Source: Platanthera guangdongensis (Eukaryota; Streptophyta; Magnoliopsida; Asparagales; Orchidaceae). From it: 64,000 bases of DNA. The stretch's first letter is position 1; each line of letters begins with the position of its first letter. The notes beneath the pieces are model-generated. The model was not told the DNA's origin and searched no databases. It worked only from the letters and a program-made list of their open reading frames with translations. The position numbers and the translations under genes were made by a program. Shown here one piece after another: positions 33,119 through 45,600 of the stretch. The stretch spans positions 177,317,375-177,381,374 of the forward strand of contig CM077150.1 of assembly GCA_039583875.1 (NCBI GenBank), written 5' to 3'.

Positions 33119-36100
33119 ACTGACACCATTCTTGGACAAGAACTGAAAATATAACGGACATGGTAAGGTCTTAGTAAGAATATTTGTCACTTGTCCAGCA
33201 GCAAGTACATGTTTTAATTTCAATTTTTTCAGTTGAACCCTCTCCAGAATGAAGTGACGGTTGACTTCAATGTGTTTGGTATATTCATGAAATATGAGGC
33301 TATTGGCAATATGAATAGCTGCTTGACTATCGCAATATAGTGTAGTCGGTGAGGGAAGTTTAACACCAAGGTTACTTATAAGGCTTTGCAACCAAGTGAG
33401 CTCAGACACAACGAAGGCCCCTGAATGATAATCAGCTTCGGCAAATGAGCCAGCAACTACAGACTGCTTCTTGCTACACCATGTGATAATGAATCCACCA
33501 AAGTATGTATAATATCCACATTTGGAACGAAGATCATCGAGAGAGCCAGCATAATCATCATCAGAGTATGAAATCAGACATAAGGGAGAAAAAGAAGACT
33601 TGTATACATTATACAAGTCCTTGTCCAGGAGCCATCTTCAACTATCGAAGAATATGTCCAGCTGCTTGGAGATGAGAGATTCGTGGAGGAAGTATGAATC
33701 GAGTGACAACTCCAACAACAAAGAATATATTAATTCTTGTAACTATAAGATATATTAGGTGATTGTTAACCGCAACCCGTGATTGGCTAGTCGCACCCCA
33801 AAATCTCTCAATTTTTCGCGTCTTTTCGAAATACGCTTTGTACATGCAATTTCAGGAAAAGTGTTCAACACGAAAGTTGTAGATATCGACGAGATCTAAA
33901 ACTTTCGTGTTGAACACGTTCCTGAAATTGCATGTACAAGGCGTATTTCGGAAAGGCGCAAAACCTGGACATATTTCCAAAGTACGCCTTGTAGATGCAT
34001 TTTTAGGAAAAGTGATCAACACGAAAGTTGTAGATCTCGTCAATATCTACAACTTTCGTGTTGAACACTTTTCCTGATATTGCATGTACAAGGCGTATTT
34101 CGAAAAGGCGCGAAAAATTGGAAGATTTTGGGGTGCGACCAGCAAAATAACGGGTTGCGGTTAACAATCACCATATATTAATTCCCCTACAAGACGACGA
34201 TAATACTCTAGGTTTGGAAGCAGTAGATCCAAATCTGAGGCATGAGCGCGGAGCTTGTGATTGATATCCATATGAGTGTCAGCAGACTTGCATCCAGAGT
34301 ATCCAGCATCATGAAACAAGTCAAGACAGTACTTCCGTTGAGATATAAAAGTCCATCAGGACGCTGAACTACCTCAAGACCAAGGAAGTACTGAAATTTT
34401 CCAAGTCTTTAGCTTGAAAAGAAGAGGCCAAATGTTTTTTGATCATGTGTATTCCTGCGACATCATCCACCGTAATCAAGATATCAACATAGACCAAGAG
34501 AATTACAGTGCATGTCGAACGATGCCAAGTTAATAGAGCTAAGTCAACCGACCTTCGAGTGAACCCAACACCACGAACAACCTGACAAAACTTATACAAC
34601 CATGCTCGAGAAGACTGTTTGAGATCACAGAGAGATTTTTTGAGATGACATACAAGGGGCTATCCCGTGGTCTCAAACCCAGGAGGTTGTTGTATGTAGA
34701 CAGTTTCCAGCAGATCATCATTGAGAAAAGTATTTTTGATATCTAATTGATGCAATTGTCAATGTCGATGAACAGGAAGATAGATCAAGGCATGAACAGT
34801 ATTCAATTTGGCGACAGGTAAGAAGGTTTTGTCATAATTAAGACCTTATTGTTGTGTGAATACATGAGCCACAATGCGAGCCAAAAGTCATTGAACTGCC
34901 CCATCCGGACCATGTTTGACAAAAAAACACACTTACACTCCCCACAAGATTGGTCAGCTGGAAGGGGAACAATGTTCCATCTCTGATTTACCGAAAGAGC
35001 AGCCATTTCATCATCCATAGCTGCGCGACATCCCAGATGTTGAAGAGCCTTTGTAGAAAGTTAGGGGTGGAAATCAACATCAAAAAAGACGAAAAATTGT
35101 GAAGTGCAAAAAATAAGCGATGTAAGGACCCATAATTCTCCAAAGGATGAGTGGTTGATACGGGTGTCAGATCTTCAGGTTGCACGATATCATTTGAAGA
35201 GGGCAATTGTCTGAGGATATTGGAACGAGTAGGACGACGAGTGTACACATAAAGAAGAGGCGGTTTGGAGGATTCAGTGATGAATGGTAGGGCAATATGA
35301 GGTAGATGAGAGGTAACGGGGATGGTAGGGAGTGGTAGTGTTGGAGGTATTGGAGAAGCTAGGTGGGGAGAGTGAAAAGATTGATCTTCGAGAATGGTTA
35401 CATTCACAGATGTAACAACCTTGCGATCATCGGGAGAGTAGCAAACATAACCTTTTTGAGTGCAAGAATAACCAACGAACATATATTTGATCGCACAAGA
35501 AACAAGCTTGTCGATGAAGGGGACAAGACAGTGGACATAGCCTTACATCCAAAGACGCGAGGGCCAAGGAGTGACTGGAAACGAAGGTGTGGAGGGAAAT
35601 AAAAAACTGAAGGGAGTCGTATAGTTGAGAATGGAGGCAATGCGATTGATGAAGTAACAAGCTGTAGAGACAGTGAAATATCAATAGAGTTTGGGAATTT
35701 GCATTTGAAATATAAGTGAGCAAGCCACCTCTAGAATGTGACAATTATTCCGCTCAACTACACCATTTTGTTGGGGTGTATAAGCACATGAGATTTAGTT
35801 GATGATACCCATCTTAGTACATAGATTCTTAAAATCATGACTTGTGTATTCACGCGCATTGTCGGTGTGAACTGTTTTAATGGAGCGTGAAAATGTGTAT
35901 GAGTTTCAGGACTAAAGGCATAGAATACATGAGGGAGTTCAGAACGATCGTGAAGTAGATACAAGCACGTCATGTGTGAGTAATCATCACTAAAAGTAAG
36001 AAAACAACAAAAATCAGAAATACTAGCAGTTTTATATGGTCCCCAAATATAAAAATGTACCAAAGTAAAAGGAACATCACTCATTACAATGAGGGATAAA

Positions 36101-36254
36101 AGAAGAGCGATGTTGTTTTCCAAAGATACAAGATTCGCAAGTAAAGTCTGTGAGGGAGAGATCCAGAAGAGCTTTCTTGAGAATTCAGAGAGGAGCAAGT
36201 CCAATGTGTTGATGTCAATCAATAGAGGTGAAATAGGAGAGAACTGTGGGACGA
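33119..36254 (-). pseudogene. Copia E integrase, RT and RNase H, many shifts
   Basis: Read right to left: a degenerate integrase core (FSDDYSHMTCLYLLH, about 36000) and end (MFVGYSCTQKGYVCYS, ~35480); RT start (MDDEMAALSVNQRWNIVPLP, ~35018); RT active-site region reading VYVDILIT, with one Asp of YVDD missing (~34480); and RNase H (33616-33119) with DDDYAGSLDDLRSKCGYYTYF, CDSQAAIHIANS and TKHIEVNRHFILERV. Many stops and frameshifts show this is an old copy, older than elements A, F, G and D nested here. Confidence 0.8.
33758..34172. mobile_element. Fold-back element with nested hairpins (415 bp)
   Basis: Starts GGTGATTGTTAACCGCAACC and ends with its inverse; the outer arms of about 75 bp match with few differences. 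Inside are two further hairpins in tandem, each built from AACACGAAAGTTGTAGAT and its complement (about 33843-33945 and 33983-34098). It is flanked by an exact 8-bp duplication ATATATTA (33750-33757 and 34173-34180), which fits hAT-type insertion. No coding capacity. Confidence 0.88.
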
Positions 36255-36574
36255 TGATATGACCCCGCATAACGACCGATTCACGGGTCAGCAATATGCG
36301 CAGCGGTGGAAAGAGGCAACACAAAACCGGGTTGAACCTACCTGTTCAGCCTTCCCCAATTAAACCACGGCGGCTTGGGGCTGAACCTGCGGGTTCAACC
36401 CACATGAGGGGGCTGACCAGTCCCTCTCGGCCCAAAGGTATAAATACTTATAGGGCTTTCCTGGTGAGGACATGCAAATAAATATTCAGGTATTTCCCTC
36501 TTTTTCTCTCGAACCCTATCTCTAACTCCTCTCTTCTCCTCTATTCTCTACTATTCCCCTCTTCATGCATAACA
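36255..36574 (+). repeat. 5' LTR of element F (320 bp)
   Basis: Starts TGATATGACCCCGCATAACG and ends GCATAACA, then TTTGGTATCAGAG. TATA box TATAAATA at 36439-36446. Carries two mutually inverse GAACC/GGTTC palindromes between 36320 and 36395. Confidence 0.92.
36439..36446 (+). promoter_or_regulatory. TATA box of element F 5' LTR
   Basis: TATAAATA, matched by TATAAATA at 61038-61045 in the 3' LTR. Confidence 0.7.
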
Positions 36575-36576
36575 TT

Positions 36577-36587
36577 TGGTATCAGAG
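36577..36587 (+). other. Primer binding site of element F
   Basis: TGGTATCAGAG begins two bases after the 5' LTR and matches initiator tRNA-Met. Confidence 0.9.
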
Positions 36588-37044
36588 AAACTTTCCTCCC
36601 AATCAAAGCCATGGTTCCATCATCTTCCGCGTCGGTAGCAACCCCGCCCGATTTTGACGATCGTCGACTTTCGCCACCCGATCGACGTCAGATCCCACCT
36701 GAGCCGCCTGTTCCTGCCCGATTCTGTCGGATCCCGACCGATTATGCCCGATCAACGCCCGTTCTGCCCGATCAACGTCAGATCCTGAGCCGCAGTTCGT
36801 TGGCTGCTCTGCCGCTTCGGCTTTGTCTGCTGCAGTTTTTGTCGCTGTTTTCTGCGACGGAGTTGTTGCAGTTTACTGTCGTAGTTCTGCCACCGCCGTC
36901 GAGCGTATTGTTGTAGTCCTCCGCTTCGTCGACGGCTTCCTCTTTTGCATCAGGTTGCCTCGACGATCTCCACATCACTGACGTCGTCCGCAGACAACGA
37001 CTACTCTACCGTCGGCGGTCCTTCTCTAAACCCTCAAGTATGCC

Positions 37045-38439
37045 ATGGTGACTCGCTCACAGGACGAATCCACAAGGCTAGCAACCCTAGAGCAAAACTA
37101 CACCAGACTATCAGATACGGTGATGGTCATCCAAGAAGAATTAAGGGCGTCAGAGAAGCATTTGGAAGAGAGGCTGAATGCTCGAATGGAGGAAATCAAG
37201 AGTCTGGTTTACCCTCCCCGAGATGGGCTTCTGCCTAACCCTAACGAATCGGGACACGCCGGCAGCAGTAGGACGGGCGGCGGTTGGAAGTACAGACTTC
37301 CTCCGGCTGTTACAAGGCTTGCCTATCAACCCGGAGAGAAAGGAGGATACCCGAATTGGCCGACAGAGCGTCGACAGCCTCTTGGCCTCGGCCGGGAGTA
37401 TGGAGCACATGGCCAGCAGAACCCGAGAGCATACATGTCACCAAAGAGGACCCGTATAAATTACCCAAAATTCAAAGGGGGAGACGTGTTGGAATGGGTA
37501 CAAAAGATAGTTATTTTACAACTACCAGGAGATTCCAGAAGAGCAGTGGGTGTGCCTGACATCCTTTCACCTTAAGGATGATGCATTCCAGTGGGCACAG
37601 TGGTTCCTCCATGGGCGTGACTATGCCCCTTGGGCCTATTTCGTTGACGGTTTCATAACCAGATTCAGGCCCTTCGAATACGAAGATTTTTAGGCTCTTC
37701 TCTAGAAATTGAGGCAGAAGGGTTCAATAATGGAGTACCGCATAGAGTTTAAAAGGCTGGCGAACAGGGTGCAGTTGGAGGAGAGGACATTCCAGATTTG
37801 TTTTGTTTCCGTATTGAAGGAGCACATTTGGGACGAGGTCCACGCGTACATGTCACGTAGCTTGAATCATGTCAACAGTTTGGCCCGAATTCAGGAAGAG
37901 CGCTTTAACCGACAGAGAACATGGATGGCAAATGGAAAGAACACGGCGAACCCACCAATGGTCAGACGGGAACAAACTACAACAGGAAAAGCGACGGTAG
38001 AGAAGTTAACATTGGCCGAGATACAAGCAAAACGGGAAAAAGGGTTGTGTTTCAACTGCGATGAGAAATATGATCCCAGACATAAATGTCAGATGATCTA
38101 GGTATGCATGCTGAGGGAAGAAGGAGAAGACAGGGGAGCTGAAGGCGAGGGAGACGAACCGGAAGAAGACCTCGACCTGGCCGAGTTCGGCATATCCGTT
38201 TAGGCTATGGCGGGAGGGACCACACCCCTGACTATGCGAATCACCGGAAGGATTTCCAACAAAAAATGACCATTTTGATTGATGGTGGAAGCACCCACAA
38301 CTTCATCAACCATATCGCTGCACAGAGGCTAGGCCATGAGATAACCCACGACACCGTCTTCCAGGTTATGGTAGCCGATGGTAACAAACTGCAGTGTGAA
38401 GGAATCATAAAAAGGGGTGGAACATCGGGTGCAAGGGTA
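37045..38439 (+). pseudogene. gag: Element F gag and start of protease
   Basis: The ATG at 37045 (MVTRSQDESTRLATLEQ) begins a coiled coil, then a basic linker and INYPKFKGGD at about 37458, a typical chromovirus gag capsid start. A shift near 37510 moves to FQWAQWFLHGRD, and two TAG codons follow near 37690-37705. The rest (37709-38101) has YRIEFKRLANRVQLEERTF and the knuckle CFNCDEKYDPRHKC. The protease begins at about 38266 (TILIDGGSTHNFIN) and is cut at 38444 by element D. It resumes at 52610. The stretch 36588-37044 is leader. Confidence 0.85.
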
Positions 38440-38444
38440 CGTGT

Positions 38445-39910
38445 TGTTGGATTTCGTGGTTAACCTTAGAGGGGGGGATGAATAAGGTTTCGAGCGTTTA
38501 CTGTAAATTTAAATTATTTCGCCCCAGAAATTCGAGTTCTGGAAGCTACCGTGGGGCGTTAGGCAGCTAACACGCGGAGGTAAGTCTGTGAACTCGATTT
38601 CCAGTGCAGATTCGTTTGTATACCCCACAGAAGAATAACAACAAATAATCTCAGCAGACAACAAAGATGATAAAGCAGAAGTAATGTAATTCCATTGCAA
38701 GAATTAAAAACAACCAATGTTTAGACAATTACAAAATTGTGATCTCCGTGACGCCGGAGATCGAAGGCGACGAGAAAGAAGAACCTTTTTTGTTTTCTAT
38801 ACCGACCCGCTGCACGGACCGGTTGGCTCTCTCCCTTTTCCCTCCAAGAAAGATCATCGAGTCGGTTCTTCACCTCCACACAATGAAGGGTCTTAGAGTC
38901 CCACTAAATCCTCCGATCTAGACGTCTCTACCCCAGGACGATTTTCCACGGAATCCTACCCAGATTCCGACGACCCTCATCGGTCGATTTTTCTCACCAC
39001 AAGATTAAGAAAAAGAGAATATTACAAAAAAAGTTGTAAAGAGTCTAAAAGATTAAGTTCTCTCTCTAGACGATTTCTCCATCGAGCGATCCGCGGCCGG
39101 TGCTTGAGATCTTCGTATTGTAGCAAACGGTCGGCTCTTCGTAGTCGGTGTAGATTTTGGATCGTCGGAGTTCTTCGTGTGCGAACGGGAGGGAGACGAC
39201 TTACTTCTTCGACGAAGACGATCGGAACGGAACGCAAAGAGGCGGCTAATCCCTGGAATGCACGAACTTGTCCTTTTGTCTTAGATCAATAGCACAGAAA
39301 CCGAGGCGGCTTTATATACGTCTTCGTGAAAATAGACTACCGTCGGCGGTAAGACTAGCGCCCCGAGGTAGGTTCGCGTGCTTGATGTGCCAGCTATCCT
39401 CCAAATTTGGGAAAATATTCAAAACGAATATTTTCTTTTTACCACTGCTAGCGCGGCGCGATAGGAAGTTAGCGCCCGGCAGTAGGTCTGACTCAACACA
39501 GTCAACGCCTTGGAGCGGTGGGTTACCTCGGCGCGGTACCAAGCTAGCGCCCGGCGGTAGTGTTGTCTCAACGCTCTCAACACTTTGGGGCGTTGAGTGG
39601 GTTACCGCGGCGCGGTACCATGCTAGCGCCTGCACGGTAGGATCCCGAGAGCTTTGTCCAAATAATTCATCGAGCTAGCGCCTGCGGTAGAACTAGCGCA
39701 GAGGGGTATATTCCCGAGAGCTCTGTCCAATTAATTCGTGGGTACCGCCCGGCGGTAACTTCTATCGCTCGGCGTTAGCATCCATAGGAGACTTCTTTTC
39801 TTTTCTTGAACCTGTCAACCTGCACACTCTATCAACACAAGGCGTGATCAAATACAGCCTGTGATTGGATATTCTCAAACATAGGAAATGTGAAACAACG
39901 GTTCCAACGA
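38445..39910 (-). repeat. 3' LTR of element D (1466 bp)
   Basis: Minus strand: begins TCGTTGGAACC next to the purine tract and ends GAAATCCAACA. TATA (TATATAAA on minus, 39311-39318) lies downstream of the palindrome array at 39340-39790. The 5' copy begins TGCTGGAACC, so the first TG has decayed to TC here. Confidence 0.88.
39340..39790. repeat. Palindrome array of element D LTR
   Basis: Repeats of the imperfect palindrome TAGCGCCCGGCGGTA and the nearly perfect TACCGCGGCGCGGTA, about ten in 450 bp, mixed with CTCAACGC repeats. The same array is at about 52025-52480 in the 5' LTR. It lies upstream of the TATA box in the element's orientation. Confidence 0.9.
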
Positions 39911-41029
39911 ACTCCCCCTTTTGATAATATCAAATCTCGTTCATGAGAAATAATTAAGTACATGATAAAGTGAATATATATAAAAAGATAATCTTGAACG
40001 ATCAGGTTTCAGGTTCTCTATATGGCTTCCATACACACACACTCCCCCTACCTATGTGTTCTACACGCTCCCCCTATCTATGTGCACGCATTGAAACAAG
40101 CTCCCCCTACATGGGATCATACTCATGAACAATTCTCATGAACAATCTCATCTCCCTCTTTGATAGTATCAAAAGGGGCGGGTCAGACCAAACAGTCATG
40201 CGGGAGGGAAAAATAGGATATATGATAAGCGTGAAAGAAACAACAGACAGTACACACAATCATTAAAGCAAAAAGTGAGAAACATAGGGGTGACCCAAAA
40301 AATGCAAATCAGAGAAGATGAAGCACATGGTTAGACATAAGAGCGGAATACACGAATATAAAAAAGTCATTTCGCAGAGATTATATGAATTGGACAGCAC
40401 AGAGTAGACTAAGCACAAAACGAGGAACAATACAATGCTACGAGAGTTATAGAGTTAATCACATTTAAACATTTAAATTGTGTGTTAATGTCTGTGTGAA
40501 AACATATAGTGTAGTTTCAGTCCAATTCTTATGCATGGAAGTGTTAAATAGGGTAATGACGTGTATGTGTAGCATCAACAAGAGAGAAAACACCAACTAG
40601 AAATATCATATTTTACATGTTTATCTCAATCTTTTAAAATGCTGACACAAGAGAAGTAGACTGAATAATCACGTCGCATAATTATCTATGTCATACCAAG
40701 ACTTAAACTAGGGGCACTAAGATTAAGATAGAGTCTATGCACAAGATCGAAATGACTCTTTGAACCAAGGTGTTTATCCTCACAATGCTCATAAAGACTT
40801 ATCTGGAGGAATAAGTAGTGTTTGGGGGTCCATGACATGACAATTGATAGCATGTATAGTTTTCTTTTTAGTTTGCTTTGAGCTATCACTTTTATATATA
40901 TTTTTGTGAGTTCAAGGAGCCCCGAGTCAATCGAAATCTATCCACCTAAATAGATACACTTTAATTTGTATACATAAGACTTTAGCACTAGAGATTTGGC
41001 CCAAAGTTTTGATCGTCATATAAGCACAT
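39911..41029 (-). other. Non-coding 3' internal region of element D with purine tracts
   Basis: On the minus strand several GGGGGAG tracts occur (near 39911, 40042, 40069, 40101). Two TTTTGATA-N-TATCAAA hairpins lie at about 39917-39932 and 40162-40178. Otherwise AT-rich with no ORF of known type. Confidence 0.7.
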
Positions 41030-41447
41030 ATATATATACACACATATATATATATATACACACATACATATATATACACACATACATATACACACACATA
41101 CATATATATACACACATACATATACACACACATACATATACACACACATACATATATACACACACATACATATACACACACATACATATACACACACATA
41201 CATATACACACACATACATATACACACACATACATATACACACACATACATATACACACACATACATATACACACACATACATATACACATATATATACA
41301 CACATATATATACACACACAGATATATATACACATATATACACACACAGATATATATACACATATATATATACACATATATATATACACATATATATATA
41401 CATATATATATAGATACATATATATATATACATATATATATAGATAC

Positions 41448-41482
<35 letters not shown>

Positions 41483-41490
41483 CATATATA
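41030..41490. repeat. (TA)n/(CA)n microsatellite
   Basis: About 460 bp of mixed TA and CA dinucleotides, grading from CATATA-type repeats to pure TATATA. Long Ile/Tyr/Cys or His/Thr ORFs here are artefacts of the repeat. Confidence 0.97.
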
Positions 41491-41496
41491 TACATA

Positions 41497-42091
41497 CTAG
41501 CATCTTCGAACGGGCTCCGCTCGTTCTCGATGCGTCGCTGCGGGCTTCGCCCGCTTGGCATTCAAGCGGGCTTCGCCCGCCCCCTCCCGGCGGGCTTCGC
41601 CCGCCCCCCAGCTTTTAATAGAAATTTTAATAGAAATTTTAATATAAGTTTTAATATAAATTTAATAATTTTATAAAAATTACTTATTATAATTTCAAAA
41701 TAATTAATTATTTAATAAATTATATAATTAATAAAAAATGAAAAAAGAAAACGAAAATCCCCCGCTTCCGCCTTCACGCTTCCCCGCCCTCCCCTGCCGC
41801 CGCGGCGACCTGCCCGGCGCCCACCGGCGGGTTCGCCGGCCTCCGGCGAACCCGCCGGTGGGCGCCGGGCAGGTCGCCGGCGGCGGCAGGGGAGGGCGGG
41901 GAAGCGTGAAGGCGGAAGCGGGGGGTTATCCGGCTTTTGGATGAAGTGAACAGTGTTTTTTCGGGATTTCTGGATATTGGCAAGCCTAGTATTAGGAATC
42001 CAACGACCAGATATCATTTCCTGGAGATCGGACGGTCCAGATGAGATTTATGGTGTGATTGAGATATGCATATTGTATTATATAATAAAGA
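41497..42091 (-). mobile_element. Non-autonomous Helitron-like element (595 bp)
   Basis: On the minus strand it begins TCTTTATTATATAATAC (42091) and ends with the hairpin GAACGAGCGGAGCCCGTTC, seven bases, then CTAG (41500-41497). It lies between A and T within TA-rich repeats. A 5' TC, a 3' hairpin shortly before CTRR and insertion between A and T with no duplication are Helitron traits. No Rep/helicase is encoded. It contains the long hairpin at 41759-41924. Confidence 0.7.
41759..41924. repeat. Near-perfect GC-rich hairpin, 81-bp arms, 3-nt loop
   Basis: Left arm 41759-41839, loop CCT, right arm 41843-41924. The arms are complementary along their whole length except for one extra base in the right arm (CCGCCGCC versus CCGCCGC). 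The centre is GTTCGCCGG-CCT-CCGGCGAAC. It lies inside the Helitron-like element. Confidence 0.96.
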
Positions 42092-42614
42092 TATATATAT
42101 ATATATATAGTGACATTGATTATTCAAAGTATTTCTAACGTGTTAAGATGCAATGTCACGAGTTATAGCATGTAAGTCTAGTATTTGTACATGAGTGCTC
42201 CGTCTAGGGATGTGTGAAGTCATTCCCCTATCTAAATCCTCACACATATCTAGAGGCATAGTCAACATACACTAACATGTAATGTCGCACTCAGTGGCCA
42301 AGCACATATAGATTCAACACACCATGACTGGGGACAATGTTCACACGGATTAGCACTTCTTTACTCAAACATTGTATGTACTTGTTATAGCCTAAGTTCA
42401 GGTCATGTGTGCCCGTAAGACATGATCAATTCGCAGTTTTTTTTTGTTTTGGTTTTTATATATATTTTGTGTTTTTGTTTTTTTTTTAAAAAAAATCAAC
42501 AAAGGAACTCAAATAAATAACACACAAGCAAAGAAATAAAAAAATGAAACATAGACAAAAACAAACAAAGAAAGAAAAAAACACACAAGCAAACAAAAAC
42601 AATGACTAGGAAGA

Positions 42615-45600
42615 GAGATCCAAAACGCCCAGCTCGAGTCGAAGTAATGAGAAACGTGCATCTGTGAGTGGTTTAGTGAATATGTCAGCTAGTTGGTCAT
42701 CGGTGCCAATGAAGCTTACTCTTACGTTCTCTTTTTTAATGTGATCTCAAATGAAATGGTGACGCACGTCAATATGTTTTGACCTTGAATGATGCACTGG
42801 ATTATTTGTCAAGTCTATGTCACTCTTGTTGTCTCACCTAAGTGTAACGTTCCTACAAGTTAAGCTAAAGTCTTCTAACGTTTGAGACATCCACAGTGCT
42901 TATGTGCAATAGCTTCCTAAGGCGATATACTCGGTTTCAGCGGTGGAGAGTGCAACCGAGTTCTGTTTGCGGCTTGACCAGGAGACTAGTGCAGGGCCTA
43001 GGAAATGTCATGTACCACTTGTGCTCTTGCGATCAAGTGAACAACCCTCATAATCAGAGTCAGAGTACCCGTGAAGTGTGAAATCGGTGGTGTGTGGGTA
43101 CCAGAGTCCAAAATTTTGTGTTCCTATAAAATACCTAAAGATATGCTTTACCTCTTTCAAATGTGACTCTCTAGGGTCTTCTTGGTACCTAGCACACATA
43201 CCTACCGTGAATGTCATGTTGGGCCTAGAGGCACTCAAATATAGCAATAATCCTATAATACCTCTAAACACAGTTTGATCAACGGAAATGTCACTTTCAT
43301 CCTTTCCAAATTTAAGAGATGCACTCATAAGAGTTTTGACTTGTTTCATATTCTCAAACCCAAAACGCATAAGCATATCTTTGATATATTTTGATTGACT
43401 TATAAAAATACCGTCTTTGCATTGAGAAATCTGAAATCCTAAGAAATAAGTAAGCTTTCCTACAAGGCTCATTTCGAATTCGGATTGCATTAGTGTGACA
43501 ATTTCTTCACATAACTTTTCATTCGTGGCCCCAAAAATGATATCATCCACATAGATTTGTAGAATAATTAGATCTAAATTTTTATTTTTCACAAAGAGAG
43601 TGGTGTCCGCCCTACCCATCCTAAACTCACGTTCTAGTAAAAAGGCCGTGAGCCTATCATACTAAGCATGGGGTGTTTGCTTCAACCCGTATAAGACTTT
43701 CACCAACTTGTATACATGGTTCGGGTAGGCGACATTCTTGAATCCGGGTGGTTGCTCCACATATACCTCTTCCTTAATATATTCATTTAAGAGTGCACTC
43801 TTAACATCCATTTGATATACTTTCATTTGTTTATAACTTGCAACTACTAAAAACATACGGATGGACTCAAGACGTGCAACCGGTGCAAATGATTCCTCAA
43901 AATCCACGCCCTCTATCTGAGGGTACCCTTGGGCCACCAACCTAGCTTTATTCCTAGTTATCCTAGATTCGCCATCAATTTTATTTTTATATACCCATTT
44001 CAAACCTATAACTGGATGGCTATCTGGACGCTCTACTAAAACCCAGACTTTACTACTCTCGAATTGATTTAGCTCCTCATTCATAGCCAAGAACCATGAT
44101 TCATCGTTTAATGCTTCCGAGAAGTTCTTGGGTTCAATTTCAGATAGAAAACATAAGTTTGAAAATGATTCATGTAGTGCAGATCAAGTTCTAACTCCAT
44201 GAGAGGGCTCTCCTATTACTAGTTCTCGAGGATGCTCTTTCAAGAAATTTAAAGTACTTGGAGGCTTATATTCATCTACATGAATTGAAATGTCATCTGG
44301 CGCTACTCTCTCCTCACTCGTTACTTCTAACTGAGCACCATCATCAATTTCCTCTTCATTCAACTTAGATACTTCGGTTGGGATATTTTCGTCAAAATGT
44401 ACATGAGCTGATTCTTTAACAACTAAGGTTCTCTTATTATAGACCCTATAGGCACGACTCTTACTCGAGTATCCTAAGAAGATGCCTAGATCAGATTTTT
44501 CATCAAATTTTCTTAAGTGATCCTTAGTGTTTAGAACAAAACATGGGCAACTGAAGACCCTAAAGTACGACACGGACGGTTTTTTATCAAAATATATCTC
44601 ATACGGAGTTCACTTAATAAGGGGGTGAAGCATGCCTCGGTTCATCACATAGCATGTTGTGTTAACCGTTTCAGCCCAAAAATATCGTGGCAAGCCGAAC
44701 TCGGCGAGCATTGTCCGTGCTAACTCTTGAAGAGTGGTTCTTTCTCTCTACAACTCCGTTCTGTTGTGGGGTGCGAGGGGCAGAGAATTTGTGCCTTATC
44801 CCTAAAGTGTCAAACACGTTTGTGAAGTTCTCATTCTCAAACTCACCGTCAAACTCACCTCCATGATCCGATCTAATGCATTTAATTTTTAGCTCTTTCT
44901 CGTTTTGAAGTCTCATGCAAAGATTTGAGAATTCGCTAAATGTGTCAGATTTATTTGCAAGAAAGATCATCCAGCAGTAACGTGAATAGTCATCTATAAG
45001 AACGAACGTGTATCGTTTGCCACCTAGACTACATGTATTAAGGGGACCAAACAGATCCATGTGAATGAGTTCTAGTGGTCTAGTCATGGAAACGTCATTT
45101 TTACTTTTGAATGAGGTTTTAACAAATTTGCTTTTTTTTTGCACGGACAACATAGGGAATTTAAACTACCACTAAGTGTAGGGAGTCCCAGAACTAGCTT
45201 GTTCTTAGATAGTTTAACAATAAGCTACTTCCAAATGTCCTAATCTCATATGCCAAAGATCTAATTCCTCATTCTTGGTAACTAGACATTTCAAATCAGA
45301 CGCAGATATATCATCAAAACTAACAGTATAGACATTATGAGTTCTACGAGATACAAGTAATACACTAGTAGTTTTGGCATCAATAATTTTGCAAGTGTTT
45401 GTAGAGGATTCAAATATAACATTGAGACCCTATCACAAAGTTGGCTAATAGAAATAAGATTATGCTTAAGTCCATCTACAAACAGAACATTAAAAATTGA
45501 GAATGTCTTGTTGCCTATGGTGTCGATTCCAAGTATATGACCTTTGATATTGTCCTCAAATGTCATCATGTCTCCCTTCTTCTTCTCCGGACTAAGGAAC

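Noticed and set aside
36611..36916. 101-codon ORF after the primer site of element F
   Set aside because: Pro/Arg-rich leader sequence; real gag starts at 37045 with MVTRSQ.
40927..41676. Long ORFs of Ile/Tyr/Cys and His/Thr/Tyr
   Set aside because: Translation of a TA/CA microsatellite.
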